Positions 54,959-64,000 of a DNA stretch of 64,000 nucleotides are shown here, one piece after another. The DNA comes from Collinsella sp. BA40 (GTDB lineage: Bacteria; Actinomycetota; Coriobacteriia; Coriobacteriales; Coriobacteriaceae). The stretch is taken from NCBI RefSeq assembly GCF_008014645.1, contig NZ_VOWY01000011.1, forward strand, positions 83,349 to 147,348, read 5' to 3'. The notes under the pieces are model-generated. The model made no database searches. It saw nothing but the letters and a program-made list of their open reading frames with translations, and was not told where the DNA came from. A program made the translations under genes and the position numbers. Every line of letters starts with the position of its first letter. Positions within the stretch are counted from its first letter, which is position 1.

Positions 54959-56956
54959 ATGGCCGAGAACACCACGACCGCGGCGGCCGAGACCGAGGCC
55001 GCCAACATCCTGAACGACGAGCGCGCCCGTCGTCTTGCCGACCGCGCCTCGCTGTACGCTGCCGGCAAGAATCCGTATCCCGAGCATTCGGACGTGACCG
55101 ACCACGCTGCCGACCTGCTTGAGCGCTACGCCGGCCTCGCCAACGAGGAAGAGGGCTCCGAGACCGTGACCGTGGGCGGCCGTATCGTGGCCAAGCGCGG
55201 CCAGGGTAAGATCATGTTCCTCGTCCTGCGCGATCCCTCCGCCGACATCCAGCTGTTCTGCCGCGTCAACGACGTGGAGGAAGCCTCCTGGGAGGTTCTG
55301 AAGTCGCTCGACCTCGGTGACATCGTCCAGGCGACCGGCGTCGTCGTGCGCACCAAGCGCGGCGAGCTCTCCGTGGCGCCCCGCACCGCGCGCCTGCTTT
55401 CCAAGGCCGTGCGCCCGCTGCCCGAGAAGTTCCACGGTCTGTCCGACAAGGAGACCCGTTACCGCCAGCGCTACGTAGACCTCATCGTGAACGAGGATGT
55501 CCGCGAGACCTTCCGCAAGCGCTCCCTGATCATCTCGACCTTCCGCCGCTTCATGGAGGACGACGGCTACATGGAGGTCGAGACGCCCATCCTGCAGTCC
55601 ATCCAGGGCGGCGCGACGGCCAAGCCCTTCATCACGCACTTCAACGCGCTCAACCAGGAGAACTACCTGCGTATCGCCACCGAGCTGCACCTTAAGCGCC
55701 TGCTGGTGGGCGGCTACGAGAAGGTGTTCGAGATCGGCCGCATCTTCCGTAACGAGGGCATGGACCTCACCCATAACCCCGAGTTCACCACCATGGAAGC
55801 CTATCGCGCCTACTCCGACCTCGACGGCATGAAGGAGCTCGCCGAGGGCGTCATCAAGGCTGCCGCGCGCGCCATCGGTCTGGAGGGCGTCATCGACTAC
55901 CAGGGCCAGGCCATCGACCTGTTCTCGCCCTGGCCGAGCCGCCCCATGACCGACGTCGTCTCCGAGGTCCTGGGTCGCGAGATCACGCTCGACACGCCCA
56001 TCGAGGAACTGCGCGCCGCCTGCGCCGAGCACGATATCGAGTATAAGGACGAGTGGACCGCCGGCAAGCTGGTCGCCGAGCTCTTCGACGAGCTGGGCGA
56101 GGCCATCCTCATCAACCCAACCTTCGTCGTCGACTACCCGGTCGAGGTCTCTCCGCTTGCGAAGCGCCACGAGGACGACCCGCGCCTCACGCACCGCTTC
56201 GAGCTGTTCATCGCGGCGCACGAGTACGCGAACGCGTTCTCCGAGTTGAACGACCCCGTCGATCAGGCCGAGCGCTTCGCCGCCCAGATGGAGGAGAAGG
56301 CTTCCGGCGATGACGAGGCCATGGAGTACGACGAGGATTACGTGCGCGCGCTCGAGTACGGCATGCCTCCCGCGGGCGGCATCGGCATCGGCATCGACCG
56401 CGTCGTCATGCTGCTCACTAACTCCACGTCCATCCGCGACGTCCTGCTGTTCCCGCACATGAAGCCCGAGAAGGGCTCCAAGTCCGGCGCCGCTGCCGCC
56501 AAGGCCGCCCAGATGGCCGAGGCCGGTGTGTCCGCGAGCCCGTTCCTCGTGCCCGCGAAGCCCACGAACGATTACTCCAAGGTTGTCATCGAGCCGTTGT
56601 TCGAGGACTTCGTCGATTTCGAGACCTTCGCCAAGAGCGACTTCCGCGCCGTGAAGGTCAAGGACTGCGTCGCCGTTCCCAAGTCCAAGAAGCTGCTGAG
56701 CTTCACGCTGGATGACGGTTCGGGCACCGATCGCGTGATCCTCTCCGGCATCCACGATTATTACGAGCCCGAGGATCTTATCGGCAAGACCCTCATCGCC
56801 ATCACCAATCTGCCTCCGCGCAAGATGATGGGCATCCCCAGCTGCGGCATGATCATCTCCGCCGTGCACGCCGAGGCCGAGGGCGACGAGACGCCCGAGC
56901 GCCTGAACGTGCTGATCGTGGACGATTCCATCCCGGCCGGTGCCAAGCTGTACTAG
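54959..56956 (+). CDS. lysS: Lysyl-tRNA synthetase (class II) fused to a C-terminal tRNA-binding domain
   Basis: The 665-residue protein has an OB-fold anticodon-binding domain (about 45-180), a class II core with motif 2 FRNEGMDLTHNPEFTT and motif 3 GIGIGIDRVVMLLTNS, ending near residue 505. After an Ala-rich linker comes an extra domain (about 535-665) with VDFETFAKSDFRAVKVKDC, GKTLIAITNLPPRKMMGIPS and SCGMIISA, a tRNA-binding domain of the EMAPII/MetG-C/Trbp111 type. Usual LysRS is about 500 residues. The fused domain should raise tRNA affinity, as in MetRS. GAAGAGGGG precedes the ATG. A strong terminator follows. Confidence 0.95.
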   Translation: MAENTTTAAAETEAANILNDERARRLADRASLYAAGKNPYPEHSDVTDHAADLLERYAGLANEEEGSETVTVGGRIVAKRGQGKIMFLVLRDPSADIQLFCRVNDVEEASWEVLKSLDLGDIVQATGVVVRTKRGELSVAPRTARLLSKAVRPLPEKFHGLSDKETRYRQRYVDLIVNEDVRETFRKRSLIISTFRRFMEDDGYMEVETPILQSIQGGATAKPFITHFNALNQENYLRIATELHLKRLLVGGYEKVFEIGRIFRNEGMDLTHNPEFTTMEAYRAYSDLDGMKELAEGVIKAAARAIGLEGVIDYQGQAIDLFSPWPSRPMTDVVSEVLGREITLDTPIEELRAACAEHDIEYKDEWTAGKLVAELFDELGEAILINPTFVVDYPVEVSPLAKRHEDDPRLTHRFELFIAAHEYANAFSELNDPVDQAERFAAQMEEKASGDDEAMEYDEDYVRALEYGMPPAGGIGIGIDRVVMLLTNSTSIRDVLLFPHMKPEKGSKSGAAAAKAAQMAEAGVSASPFLVPAKPTNDYSKVVIEPLFEDFVDFETFAKSDFRAVKVKDCVAVPKSKKLLSFTLDDGSGTDRVILSGIHDYYEPEDLIGKTLIAITNLPPRKMMGIPSCGMIISAVHAEAEGDETPERLNVLIVDDSIPAGAKLY

Positions 56957-57124
56957 GCCTCTTCGGGTTCCCGCGCCCGTCGATCGCCCCTTGCGCACAG
57001 CGCGTTTGGCGCGCGGTCCGTTCGCTCGCGGCATTCGTTGCCGCCTGGAACGCCCTGGGCGGGGGATACCCTGCGTTCGGGTTCAACCGTCTGGCATCTG
57101 GCGGCATCTCTCTTTCGCCCGTAT

Positions 57125-57168
57125 CCGGGGCACCTGGGAACATGTGGTTCCGGGTGCCCCGGTTTTTT
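57125..57168 (+). terminator. Terminator of lysS
   Basis: CCGGGGCACCTGGGAAC pairs with GTTCCGGGTGCCCCGG (one mismatch/bulge), followed by TTTTTT. Confidence 0.92.
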
Positions 57169-57200
57169 CATGCGCCGTGATAGTCCCTGGTTCTTTGCGC

Positions 57201-57248
57201 GTATGCCCCGGGACCGCTTAACGACTCCGGAGCGGTTCCGGGACATAC
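57201..57248. repeat. 18-bp imperfect inverted repeat before the transglutaminase-like gene
   Basis: GTATGCCCCGGGACCGCT (57201-57218) and AGCGGTTCCGGGACATAC (57231-57248) are complementary at 16 of 18 positions, with a 12-base loop. There is no T-run after it. It lies 216 bases upstream of the next start codon. The other bases of this 508-base gap hold the lysS terminator and no gene I can support. Confidence 0.6.
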
Positions 57249-57464
57249 GCATGAATCCCGCGGAGCGAGACGGGGCGATCAGCGCGCGGAGCCCCCTGCC
57301 GTTCGCGGCGCCCCAGCTACCCTTCACCGTGTAAAAGGCGCAGTACCTTACGAACAAAGGCGATGTGTGGAAAGTCAACCTACAACAACACTAGGGATAC
57401 GTATACTCGTGCGCACATAATGCGCGTTGTGTCTGACTGCCGATATACGTTCGAAGGAACACCC

Positions 57465-59351
57465 ATGACAACCAATCATCATGGTGCGGGTTTCGACCCC
57501 TTTCACACATCGTCCGTCTCGAGCTTCCCGTGCGTCGCGCGTTGCGCGCACGGCTCGGCGCTCGCGGTCGCAGCCGTGCTGGCCGCATCGCTCGCAGCGC
57601 CGGTAGCGCTTCAGCCCGCCATGGCGTTCGCGCAGGCGGCTGAATCCGCCGCCGCGCAGCAGGCCGGGGCGCGTCCCGACGACCTGATGGCCGCCCTTGC
57701 TCCCTATGACGAGCAGATCCGCCAGGCGGGTAGCGCGAAAGACCTGGCGGCCGCAGCGGCCGACGGCACGCTTCCGGCTGCAACCGAGCTGCTCGTCTTG
57801 CAGCGCGAACTGGTGGCGCGGGCCGGCGGCACGAAGCTCTGGGAGTATGCGGCTACGTCGCGCTCGCATAACGAGTTCGTCTCATGGCTGCTCAACGACC
57901 ACGCCGCCTTGCGCCACTACATCACGGGCGGTGCCGTGTGGGCCAACCCCAAGACGGGTCCGACGGCCGATGACTATCTAAAATCCCTTGATACGCTGCG
58001 GCGAATCCGCGAGGTGCACGGCGACGACCTGAAGGCCGCCGACGGCGATGTCTACCTGCGCATGATGATCTCGGCGTCGATGGACGTCTCCGATCGGGTG
58101 CGCCTTTGGACGGGAGATCCCGGCTTCGTGTCGAAGCCGTTGGTGCGCTACGAGACCATCAAGACCTTCCGGTCCGACCCGAGGTATCGGTTCCAGAAGG
58201 AGCTGTTCGATGCGCTGTCCGTGGAGAACATGCGCTATGTCTTCGAAAACCAGATCACCGATGCCGAGCTGCCGTGGCTGGCGAACTACTCGCTGAGTCG
58301 TCATCCGGATGCCGACAAGGAGGGCAAGCGCCTGGATGCGTATTCCTATATCTGGTACGGCGGCGTGGATAACGGCTTCACGAAAGACGGCGGATATAGC
58401 GATCCGCGCTTCTACGACGACGCGCTCTTCAGCGGTCCGGTGACCGAGGTCAAGCCCTCGGACGGACCCGGTAAGGAGCCGAAGAGGTGGGAGGGCGGTT
58501 GGAAGCAGAAGTATGGCCTGGTATATGATGATGCCAACTTCCCCAACGCCAAGCCGGGGGACCCCTTCCACATCGGATGCGGGGATGTTTCGACCGCACC
58601 GGGGGCGACGACGGCCAAGACCGCGTACCATCGCCTGTGGATGGTGTTCGAGAAGGGCGGCGTGTGCGGCGCCCTGGCGAAGACCTTTGCGAACCTCAAC
58701 GGCATGGTGGGCGTTCCCTCGTACGTGATGGGGCAGCCCGGCCACGCGGCGACGGCGACCTACGAGCTGCGCCAGGACAAGGCGACCGGCAAGAAGGTGG
58801 CTACCTATCGCATCCAAAACGCGGTCACGGGGTGGTCGAAGAGCAAGAGCCCCAGCGTGGCGCACTGGCTGTGCGGATGGGGAAGGGATGCCGGCTCCGA
58901 GTTCGCCGCGCCCTATACGCTCTACGCGCAAAGCGCCCTGAACGAAACGGAGGCGTACCAGCGCAGCTATCTCGCGCGCCTTGTGGCCGAAAGCTATCAG
59001 GAGGATGCGGCGAAGCGCGAGGCCGTCGACGCCGCCCTGGCGGCCCAGCCGTCCAACTACGATGCCATCAGGGCGAAGGCCGACCTGCTCGAGCGCATGA
59101 ACGCATCGGCGGATGAATGGCTGGCGCTGGCGAAGCACATCGCAGCCGAGCTCGCGTACCATCCGTTGCCCTTGCACGACCTGCTGACATCGATCGCGTC
59201 GAAGCCCGGGGCGGCCGGTCAAAAGCAGGCGATCGAACAGGTGCGTATCGATGCGCTCACCAAGGCGTCGAAGGCCGACGACGCGCAGACGATCAACGCC
59301 AAGGATTGTCGCGACACCGCGGCGGACCTGCTGAAGAAGCAGGGCGTGTAG
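57465..59351 (+). CDS. Secreted transglutaminase-like cysteine protein, function unknown
   Basis: The 628-residue product has a signal peptide (ALAVAAVLAASLAAPVAL, likely cleaved after AFA near residue 60). A C-terminal half contains GGVCGALAKTFANLNGMVG followed by GQPGHAATATYEL, the order of the Cys and His of the transglutaminase-like/papain-like fold. The N-terminal half is helical and unassigned. Similar clostridial proteins carry a GGxCGxxSK...GQPGH pattern. It is likely secreted, with no anchor seen. The ATG at 57465 follows GAAGGA. No chemistry or substrate is established. Confidence 0.75.
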   Translation: MTTNHHGAGFDPFHTSSVSSFPCVARCAHGSALAVAAVLAASLAAPVALQPAMAFAQAAESAAAQQAGARPDDLMAALAPYDEQIRQAGSAKDLAAAAADGTLPAATELLVLQRELVARAGGTKLWEYAATSRSHNEFVSWLLNDHAALRHYITGGAVWANPKTGPTADDYLKSLDTLRRIREVHGDDLKAADGDVYLRMMISASMDVSDRVRLWTGDPGFVSKPLVRYETIKTFRSDPRYRFQKELFDALSVENMRYVFENQITDAELPWLANYSLSRHPDADKEGKRLDAYSYIWYGGVDNGFTKDGGYSDPRFYDDALFSGPVTEVKPSDGPGKEPKRWEGGWKQKYGLVYDDANFPNAKPGDPFHIGCGDVSTAPGATTAKTAYHRLWMVFEKGGVCGALAKTFANLNGMVGVPSYVMGQPGHAATATYELRQDKATGKKVATYRIQNAVTGWSKSKSPSVAHWLCGWGRDAGSEFAAPYTLYAQSALNETEAYQRSYLARLVAESYQEDAAKREAVDAALAAQPSNYDAIRAKADLLERMNASADEWLALAKHIAAELAYHPLPLHDLLTSIASKPGAAGQKQAIEQVRIDALTKASKADDAQTINAKDCRDTAADLLKKQGV

Positions 59352-59508
59352 ACGTCTAGATCGTATAGCGCTACGGAGCCTCGGCATATGTGGTAGCCGC
59401 TCCCTGCCTTCTGAATGCAGCTTGCATATTCGTACGGGTTAGTTTGCGCAAACTCTGGGAAAATAGAAGGGTATGCAAGTATTCGTCCGGAAGCGCCAAG
59501 GAGGCACC

Positions 59509-60966
59509 ATGGAGTACAAGATCACCGGGTACGAGCCCGCCAAGCTGTTCCACTATTTCGAGGAGATCAGCGCGATCCCGCGCGAGTCGGGCAACGAGAA
59601 GGGCATCAGCGATTACCTGGTGGCGTTTGCCAAGGAGCACGGCCTGTGGTTCTACCAGGATGACGTGTACAACGTGATCATCAAGAAGGCGGCTTCGGCT
59701 GGTGCCGAGGCCGCCCCTGCCGTGATGCTGCAGGGTCATATCGACATGGTCTGCGACAAGCTGGGAACGGTCGAGCACGACTTCACCAAGGACGGTATCG
59801 ACCTGGTCGTGAAGGACGGCGTCCTCACGGCCAACGGTACCACCCTGGGCGCCGACAACGGCATCGCCGTGGCCCTCATGCTCACCGTGCTCGACGACGA
59901 TACCCTGGCCCACCCGGCCCTCGAGTGCGTCTTCACCACGGACGAGGAGTCCGGCCTGGTGGGCGCCGAGACGCTCGATAAGTCGCAGATCGACGCGCGC
60001 ATCATGATCAACCTCGATTCCGAGGAGGAGGGCGTGGCTACCGTGAGCTGCGCCGGCGGCGTCGTCGTCACCTACACGCGCCCCGCCACGCGCGAGCACA
60101 AGTCGGGCAGTCTGCTCACGCTCGAGATCTCGGGCCTGTTGGGCGGCCACTCCGGCGCCGACATCCACCTCGAGCGCGGCAACGGCAACCTCATCATGGC
60201 CCGCATCGTCGAGCGCCTCATGCTCGCCGGCGAGCCCGCCCTCGTGAGCTTCAACGGCGGTACCAAGGACAACGCCATCAACCGCGAGTGCAAGGCCGAG
60301 CTGGTCTACGCCGACCACGCCGCCGCCGAGGCCGGCGCCGAGCTGGCCCGCGACATCGCTGCGAAGGTGGCCGTCGAGCTCGAGACCTATGACCCCGGCT
60401 TCACCTGCGACGTCGCCGTTGCGGACGACGCCGAGGTCGAGGCCATCGACCAGGACACCGCCCTGGCCTTCGTTCGCGCCATCCGCCTGGCCCCCAACGG
60501 CGTGATGCGCCGCAACCTCGCAGCCGACGGCGCCGTGGACGTATCCTCCAACATCGGCGTGGTCGCCACGTCCGCCGACGAGGTCAAGATCCTGCTGTCG
60601 CCCCGTTCCTCCATCACCTCGCTGCAGGAGGAGTTCAAGGACCGCCTGCAGACGCTCGCCGACGTGCTGGGCTTCGATGCCAAGTTCGAGTTCGAGTACC
60701 CCGGCTGGAGCTATGCCGAGCACTCTCCCGTGCGCGACGTCTTCGTGGATACGTATCGCGAGCTGTTCGATAGCGAGCTGCGCATCGAGTCCATCCATGC
60801 CGGTCTCGAGTGCGGCCTGTTCGCCGAGGCCCTCGACGGCCTGGACGCTATCGCCGTGGGCCCCACGCTCAAGGACGTCCATACGCCGGACGAGTCCATG
60901 GAGCTGGCTTCCTCCGAGCGTTTCTACCAGCTGCTCGTGGCCGTGCTGAAGCGTCTGGCTTCCTAA
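59509..60966 (+). CDS. pepD: Aminoacyl-histidine dipeptidase (M20C, PepD-like)
   Basis: The 485-residue metallopeptidase has the M20 metal and catalytic residues: VMLQGHIDMVCDK (metal His and catalytic Asp), TLGADNGIAVALML (bridging Asp) and TTDEESGLVGAE (catalytic base Glu), with a dimerisation domain inserted from about 190 to 370. The final metal ligand lies near SIHAGLECGLFAE. It cleaves Xaa-His dipeptides in the cytoplasm. GGAGG precedes the ATG at 59509; upstream in-frame ATG lacks a site. A GC stem-loop without T-run follows. Confidence 0.94.
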   Translation: MEYKITGYEPAKLFHYFEEISAIPRESGNEKGISDYLVAFAKEHGLWFYQDDVYNVIIKKAASAGAEAAPAVMLQGHIDMVCDKLGTVEHDFTKDGIDLVVKDGVLTANGTTLGADNGIAVALMLTVLDDDTLAHPALECVFTTDEESGLVGAETLDKSQIDARIMINLDSEEEGVATVSCAGGVVVTYTRPATREHKSGSLLTLEISGLLGGHSGADIHLERGNGNLIMARIVERLMLAGEPALVSFNGGTKDNAINRECKAELVYADHAAAEAGAELARDIAAKVAVELETYDPGFTCDVAVADDAEVEAIDQDTALAFVRAIRLAPNGVMRRNLAADGAVDVSSNIGVVATSADEVKILLSPRSSITSLQEEFKDRLQTLADVLGFDAKFEFEYPGWSYAEHSPVRDVFVDTYRELFDSELRIESIHAGLECGLFAEALDGLDAIAVGPTLKDVHTPDESMELASSERFYQLLVAVLKRLAS

Positions 60967-61017
60967 TTCCCACTCGATATCGAACAGGGTCGCCACGGTG
61001 CCGCCGTGTCGCCTGTC

Positions 61018-61051
61018 GGGCACCCCGTGGCTTTCGGGCCGCGGGGTGCCC
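61018..61051 (+). terminator. GC-rich stem-loop after pepD, weak terminator
   Basis: GGGCACCCCGTGGC (61018-61031) and GCCGCGGGGTGCCC (61038-61051) pair with one mismatch across TTTCGG. The following GCGTATCGG lacks a T-run, so termination efficiency is doubtful. Confidence 0.5.
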
Positions 61052-61167
61052 GCGTATCGGATGCGTTCATTGAGTTCCAACGTTTTGCCGCCATCGGGTA
61101 TCATAAAAACCTTAACGGGGTAAAGAAGAACACTAGCCACTAGAGCTCGCACGTTAGAGGTACCTGC

Positions 61168-63843
61168 ATGCTTGATAGATTCACCGATCGCGCGCGCCGC
61201 GTCATGTCGCTTGCCAAGGAGGAGGCGCTCGCCCTTTCGTCATCGAAGGTCGGCACCGAGCACCTGCTGCTCGCCCTCGCCAAAGAGGAGGAGGGCATCG
61301 CCGCGGAGGCCTTGCGCGACCTCGAGATCGCGTACGACGATATCCTCGCCACCATGAAGGAGATGGCCACCACCGTTCCCGCCGAGGCGACGGATCCGGC
61401 TGCAAAGTCCGAGGGGCAGCCCGCATCGGAGGGTGAGAACGCCGAGGCCGCGCGCCTGGCGTTCACCCCGGCCGTCATCGCGGTGATGGAGAAGAGCTTC
61501 CGCCTGGCGCGCGAGAACAACCAGACCTACGTTTCGACCGAACACCTGCTGCTCGCCATCGTCGCTCAAGCCGATTGCAAGGCCATGGAGGTCCTGCAGC
61601 GCCTGGGCGTCTCCGCGGCGAGCGTACGCGGCGCCGTCGAGAAGCTCACGGCGAAGGATCCGGGCAAGAACCGCCCGCTCGCCGGCTCGGCCTCGGGCAG
61701 GCCCGGAAGCGGCCTGCCGTTCTTCTCGGGCGAGGCCGGCCAGGGGCAGGGCCAGTCCGAGAGCACCCTCAAGCAGTTCGGCGCCGACCTGACCGAAGAG
61801 GCGCGGGCCGGCAAGCTCGATCCGGTCATCGGCCGCGAGAAGGAGATTTCCCGCATGATGGAGATCCTGTCTCGCCGCACCAAGAATAACCCGCTCATCC
61901 TCGGCGACCCCGGCGTTGGCAAGACCGCCATCGTGGAGGGGCTCGCGCAGGAGATCGCCGCCGGCAACGTGCCCGAGAACCTGATGGGGCAGCATGTGTG
62001 GACGCTGGATCTTCCCGGCCTGGTCGCGGGGGCGAAGTACCGCGGCGAGTTCGAGGAGCGCCTGAAGAACGTGATACGCGAGGCCACCGAGGCCGATGAC
62101 ATCATCCTGTTCATCGACGAGATGCACACGCTCATCGGCGCCGGTTCCGCCGAGGGCTCGATCGACGCGAGCTCGATGCTCAAGCCGGTGCTGGCGCGTG
62201 GCGCGTTCCAGATCATCGGTGCCACCACGGCCGAGGAGTTCCGCAAGCACTTGCAGAAGGACCCTGCGTTCGAGCGCCGCTTCCAGGCGATCGACGTCGA
62301 GGAGCCCAGCGTCGAGGACACCGTGAAGATCCTCGAGGCGCTGTGCCCGCGCTATGCCGAGCACCATCACGTGACGTACACGCCGGCCGCCATCGAAGCC
62401 GCCGCGCGTCTTTCGAGCCGCTATATCCAGGATCGCTTCCTGCCCGATAAGGCCATCGACCTCATGGACGAGGCGGGCGCTCGCGCCCGTATCGCGGCCA
62501 ATCGCGCGCCGCAGGCGGTGCGCGACGCCGAGGCGCGGTTGTCCGAGCTGCAGGATGCCGTGGCAGAGGCCACGGCCAGCGACGACATGAACCGTGCCGC
62601 CGAGCTCAAGCAGGACGAGGCACAGGCCGAGACCGCGCTGGCGCAGGCCCGCGACGCCTGGACCGCCGAGCTCGATGCCCGTCCGCTCGTCATCGACGTG
62701 CCGCAGATCGCCGATATCGTCTCGGCGGCTTCGGGTGTGCCCGTCTCCTCGCTTACCGAGGACGAAAGCCGCAGGCTGCTGGCGTGCGAGGAGGCGCTCA
62801 AGACGCGCATCATCGGCCAGGACGATGCCGTGGCCGCCGTGGCCAAGGCGATTCGCCGCAGCCGCTCCCCCCTCAAGGACCCGCGTCGTCCGGGCGGCTC
62901 GTTCATCTTCCTGGGTCCCACCGGCACCGGCAAGACCGAGCTCGCCAAGACACTCGCCGAGTATCTGTTCGGCAGCAAGGATGCGTTGATCAGCTTCGAC
63001 ATGTCCGAGTTCGCCAGCGAGTACGAGGTTTCCAAGCTCATCGGCTCGCCTCCGGGATACGTGGGGCACGACGAGGGCGGCCAGCTCACCAAGGCCGTGC
63101 GCCGGCATCCGTATTCGGTGGTGCTGTTCGATGAGATCGAGAAGGCGCACCCCGACATCTTCAATATCCTGCTGCAGGTGCTCGACGAGGGCCGTCTGAC
63201 CGATGGCCAGGGCAAGACCGTCGACTTCCGCAACACCGTGGTGATCATGACTTCCAACGTGGGCGCTCGCGAGATCGCTCAGGACGCATCGGTGGGCTTC
63301 GGTACCACGGGCGAGTCGGGCCTCACCGCCGACGAGATCCGCACGCGCGCGATGGGCGAGCTCAAGCGCCTGTTCCGCCCCGAGTTCCTGAACCGCATCG
63401 ACGATATCGTGGTGTTCAAGAAGCTGGTGGGCGCGCCGCTTACCAAGATCGCCGGGCTGCTCGTGGACGACCTGCGCCAACGGCTCATCGCCAACGGCAT
63501 GAACATCGTCCTCACCGATGCCGCCATCGACAAGATCGTGGCCGAGGGCACCGATCTTAGCAACGGCGCCCGTCCGCTGCGCCGCGCTATTCAGCGCCTG
63601 ATCGAGGACCCGCTGTCCGAGGAGCTGTTGGCGGGCGAGTGGCACGAGGGCGACACCGTCCTGTGCGACGTGGAGGACGGCTCCTTCGTCTTCACCCATG
63701 GCGTCGGCGAGATCCCCGCTCCGCGCGCCGCGGGCGAGCTCGGTGCCGGATTCGCCGCGGCCCCGCGCAGCGCCGGCGCGGCCCCGAGCGGCCGCGGCCT
63801 GGGTGCGGGCGGCGGCCAGCTCGGGGCGGCCGCACGCGGCTAG
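61168..63843 (+). CDS. clpC: ATP-dependent Clp protease ATP-binding subunit ClpC
   Basis: The 891-residue AAA+ unfoldase has two Clp N-terminal repeats (residues 1-155), then AAA1 with Walker A GDPGVGKT and Walker [10 protein letters not shown], a short middle domain with a UVR-like helix pair ([20 protein letters not shown]), and AAA2 with GPTGTGKT and VVLFDEIEK. It feeds proteins to ClpP. The last 48 residues (after [11 protein letters not shown]) are a Gly/Ala/Ser/Arg-rich tail that is not part of the usual fold. No CtsR operator or HspR inverted repeat is recognised upstream; a possible -10 TATCAT lies at 61099-61104. GAGGTA precedes the ATG. Confidence 0.95.
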   Translation: MLDRFTDRARRVMSLAKEEALALSSSKVGTEHLLLALAKEEEGIAAEALRDLEIAYDDILATMKEMATTVPAEATDPAAKSEGQPASEGENAEAARLAFTPAVIAVMEKSFRLARENNQTYVSTEHLLLAIVAQADCKAMEVLQRLGVSAASVRGAVEKLTAKDPGKNRPLAGSASGRPGSGLPFFSGEAGQGQGQSESTLKQFGADLTEEARAGKLDPVIGREKEISRMMEILSRRTKNNPLILGDPGVGKTAIVEGLAQEIAAGNVPENLMGQHVWTLDLPGLVAGAKYRGEFEERLKNVIREATEADDIILFIDEMHTLIGAGSAEGSIDASSMLKPVLARGAFQIIGATTAEEFRKHLQKDPAFERRFQAIDVEEPSVEDTVKILEALCPRYAEHHHVTYTPAAIEAAARLSSRYIQDRFLPDKAIDLMDEAGARARIAANRAPQAVRDAEARLSELQDAVAEATASDDMNRAAELKQDEAQAETALAQARDAWTAELDARPLVIDVPQIADIVSAASGVPVSSLTEDESRRLLACEEALKTRIIGQDDAVAAVAKAIRRSRSPLKDPRRPGGSFIFLGPTGTGKTELAKTLAEYLFGSKDALISFDMSEFASEYEVSKLIGSPPGYVGHDEGGQLTKAVRRHPYSVVLFDEIEKAHPDIFNILLQVLDEGRLTDGQGKTVDFRNTVVIMTSNVGAREIAQDASVGFGTTGESGLTADEIRTRAMGELKRLFRPEFLNRIDDIVVFKKLVGAPLTKIAGLLVDDLRQRLIANGMNIVLTDAAIDKIVAEGTDLSNGARPLRRAIQRLIEDPLSEELLAGEWHEGDTVLCDVEDGSFVFTHGVGEIPAPRAAGELGAGFAAAPRSAGAAPSGRGLGAGGGQLGAAARG

Positions 63844-63906
63844 CCGCTGCGGCTGCCCTGCGCTGCCGGCGACAGGGGCGCTGTTTTGGAATCAAAGATG
63901 AGTCCA

Positions 63907-63943
63907 AAAGGGTGCGATGCGCGCGTTGCGCATCGCACCCTTT
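63907..63943 (+). terminator. Terminator of clpC
   Basis: AAAGGGTGCGATGCGC (63907-63922) and GCGCATCGCACCCTTT (63928-63943) are exact complements around GCGTT. The tail continues AATATGA. The last 57 bases of the window hold no gene I can see. Confidence 0.85.
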
Positions 63944-64000
63944 AATATGAGTTGAACATTGTCAAGAGGCAAAACCGGCCCGGCCGTCCGCGGAGCTACC

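Overview
The window is a GC-rich, densely coded bacterial chromosome segment. Its gene content fits the Coriobacteriia, and most resembles Collinsella, a gut actinobacterium. The signs are a PTS-based sugar metabolism, a type III glutamine synthetase, a split cobalamin-dependent methionine synthase, a Veg-ispE pair, very large surface glycosidases and ssrA/ribosomal genes with clear actinobacterial codon use. The genus is an inference from gene content; no rRNA gene is present. I see no transposase, integrase, phage gene, CRISPR array or replication origin, although there are three tRNA genes.

Layout. 1-6265: the 3' end of luxS, an RpiR-type regulator divergent from a family 1 6-phospho-beta-glucosidase, then a LicT-controlled beta-glucoside PTS operon (antiterminator, EIIBC, separate EIIA, HPr) whose leader carries an RNA antiterminator that competes with a terminator. 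6494-9953: the gatCAB amidotransferase operon. 10160-10525: tmRNA. 10791-14113: patatin-like protein, rplM-rpsI, and a glucose-family EIIA with nagB. 14604-17609: a 1,000-residue ATPase/SARP-like regulator with a long structured leader. 17612-20577 (minus): YhbY, a methyltransferase and a DUF711 protein. 20729-25985: an SGNH hydrolase convergent with a metF, MetH-reactivation, metH operon. 26322-36788: two giant secreted, wall-anchored glycosidases (GH2 and GH95) that could jointly strip fucose and galactose from milk or mucin glycans. 37229-40078: glnA type III, tRNA-Glu, bioY. 40301-44444 (minus): an IorA-like ferredoxin protein, SlyD, two coupled TPR-like proteins and a NusG-II protein. 44670-45884: iron alcohol dehydrogenase, followed by an intergenic repeat cluster and tRNA-Val. 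46663-52159: a MurE-like ligase, HAD phosphatase, then murI-rph-rdgB-dtd. 52334-56956: veg-ispE, tRNA-Pro, tatA, greA and a LysRS with an extra C-terminal tRNA-binding domain. 57465-63843: a secreted transglutaminase-like protein, a pepD dipeptidase and clpC.

How it works together. Three sugar modules are visible: intracellular phospho-beta-glucoside use (PTS plus GH1), amino-sugar use (EIIA plus nagB) and extracellular glycan trimming (GH2 and GH95). The methionine cycle is represented by luxS (partial), metF, metH and the detached reactivation protein. The rest is largely housekeeping: translation quality control (gatCAB, tmRNA, dtd, rdgB), cell wall precursor supply (murI, MurE-like), isoprenoids (ispE), nitrogen (glnA) and proteostasis (clpC, slyD).

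The points most worth a second look are the LicT leader, in which the terminator stem also contains the licT ribosome-binding site; an HPr with Asp where the regulatory Ser46 should be; 11-bp phased direct repeats upstream of the SARP-like regulator; the LysRS fusion; the GatB insertion; a stand-alone IorA-like C-terminal piece; and a hairpin repeat family at 46.0-46.25 kb.
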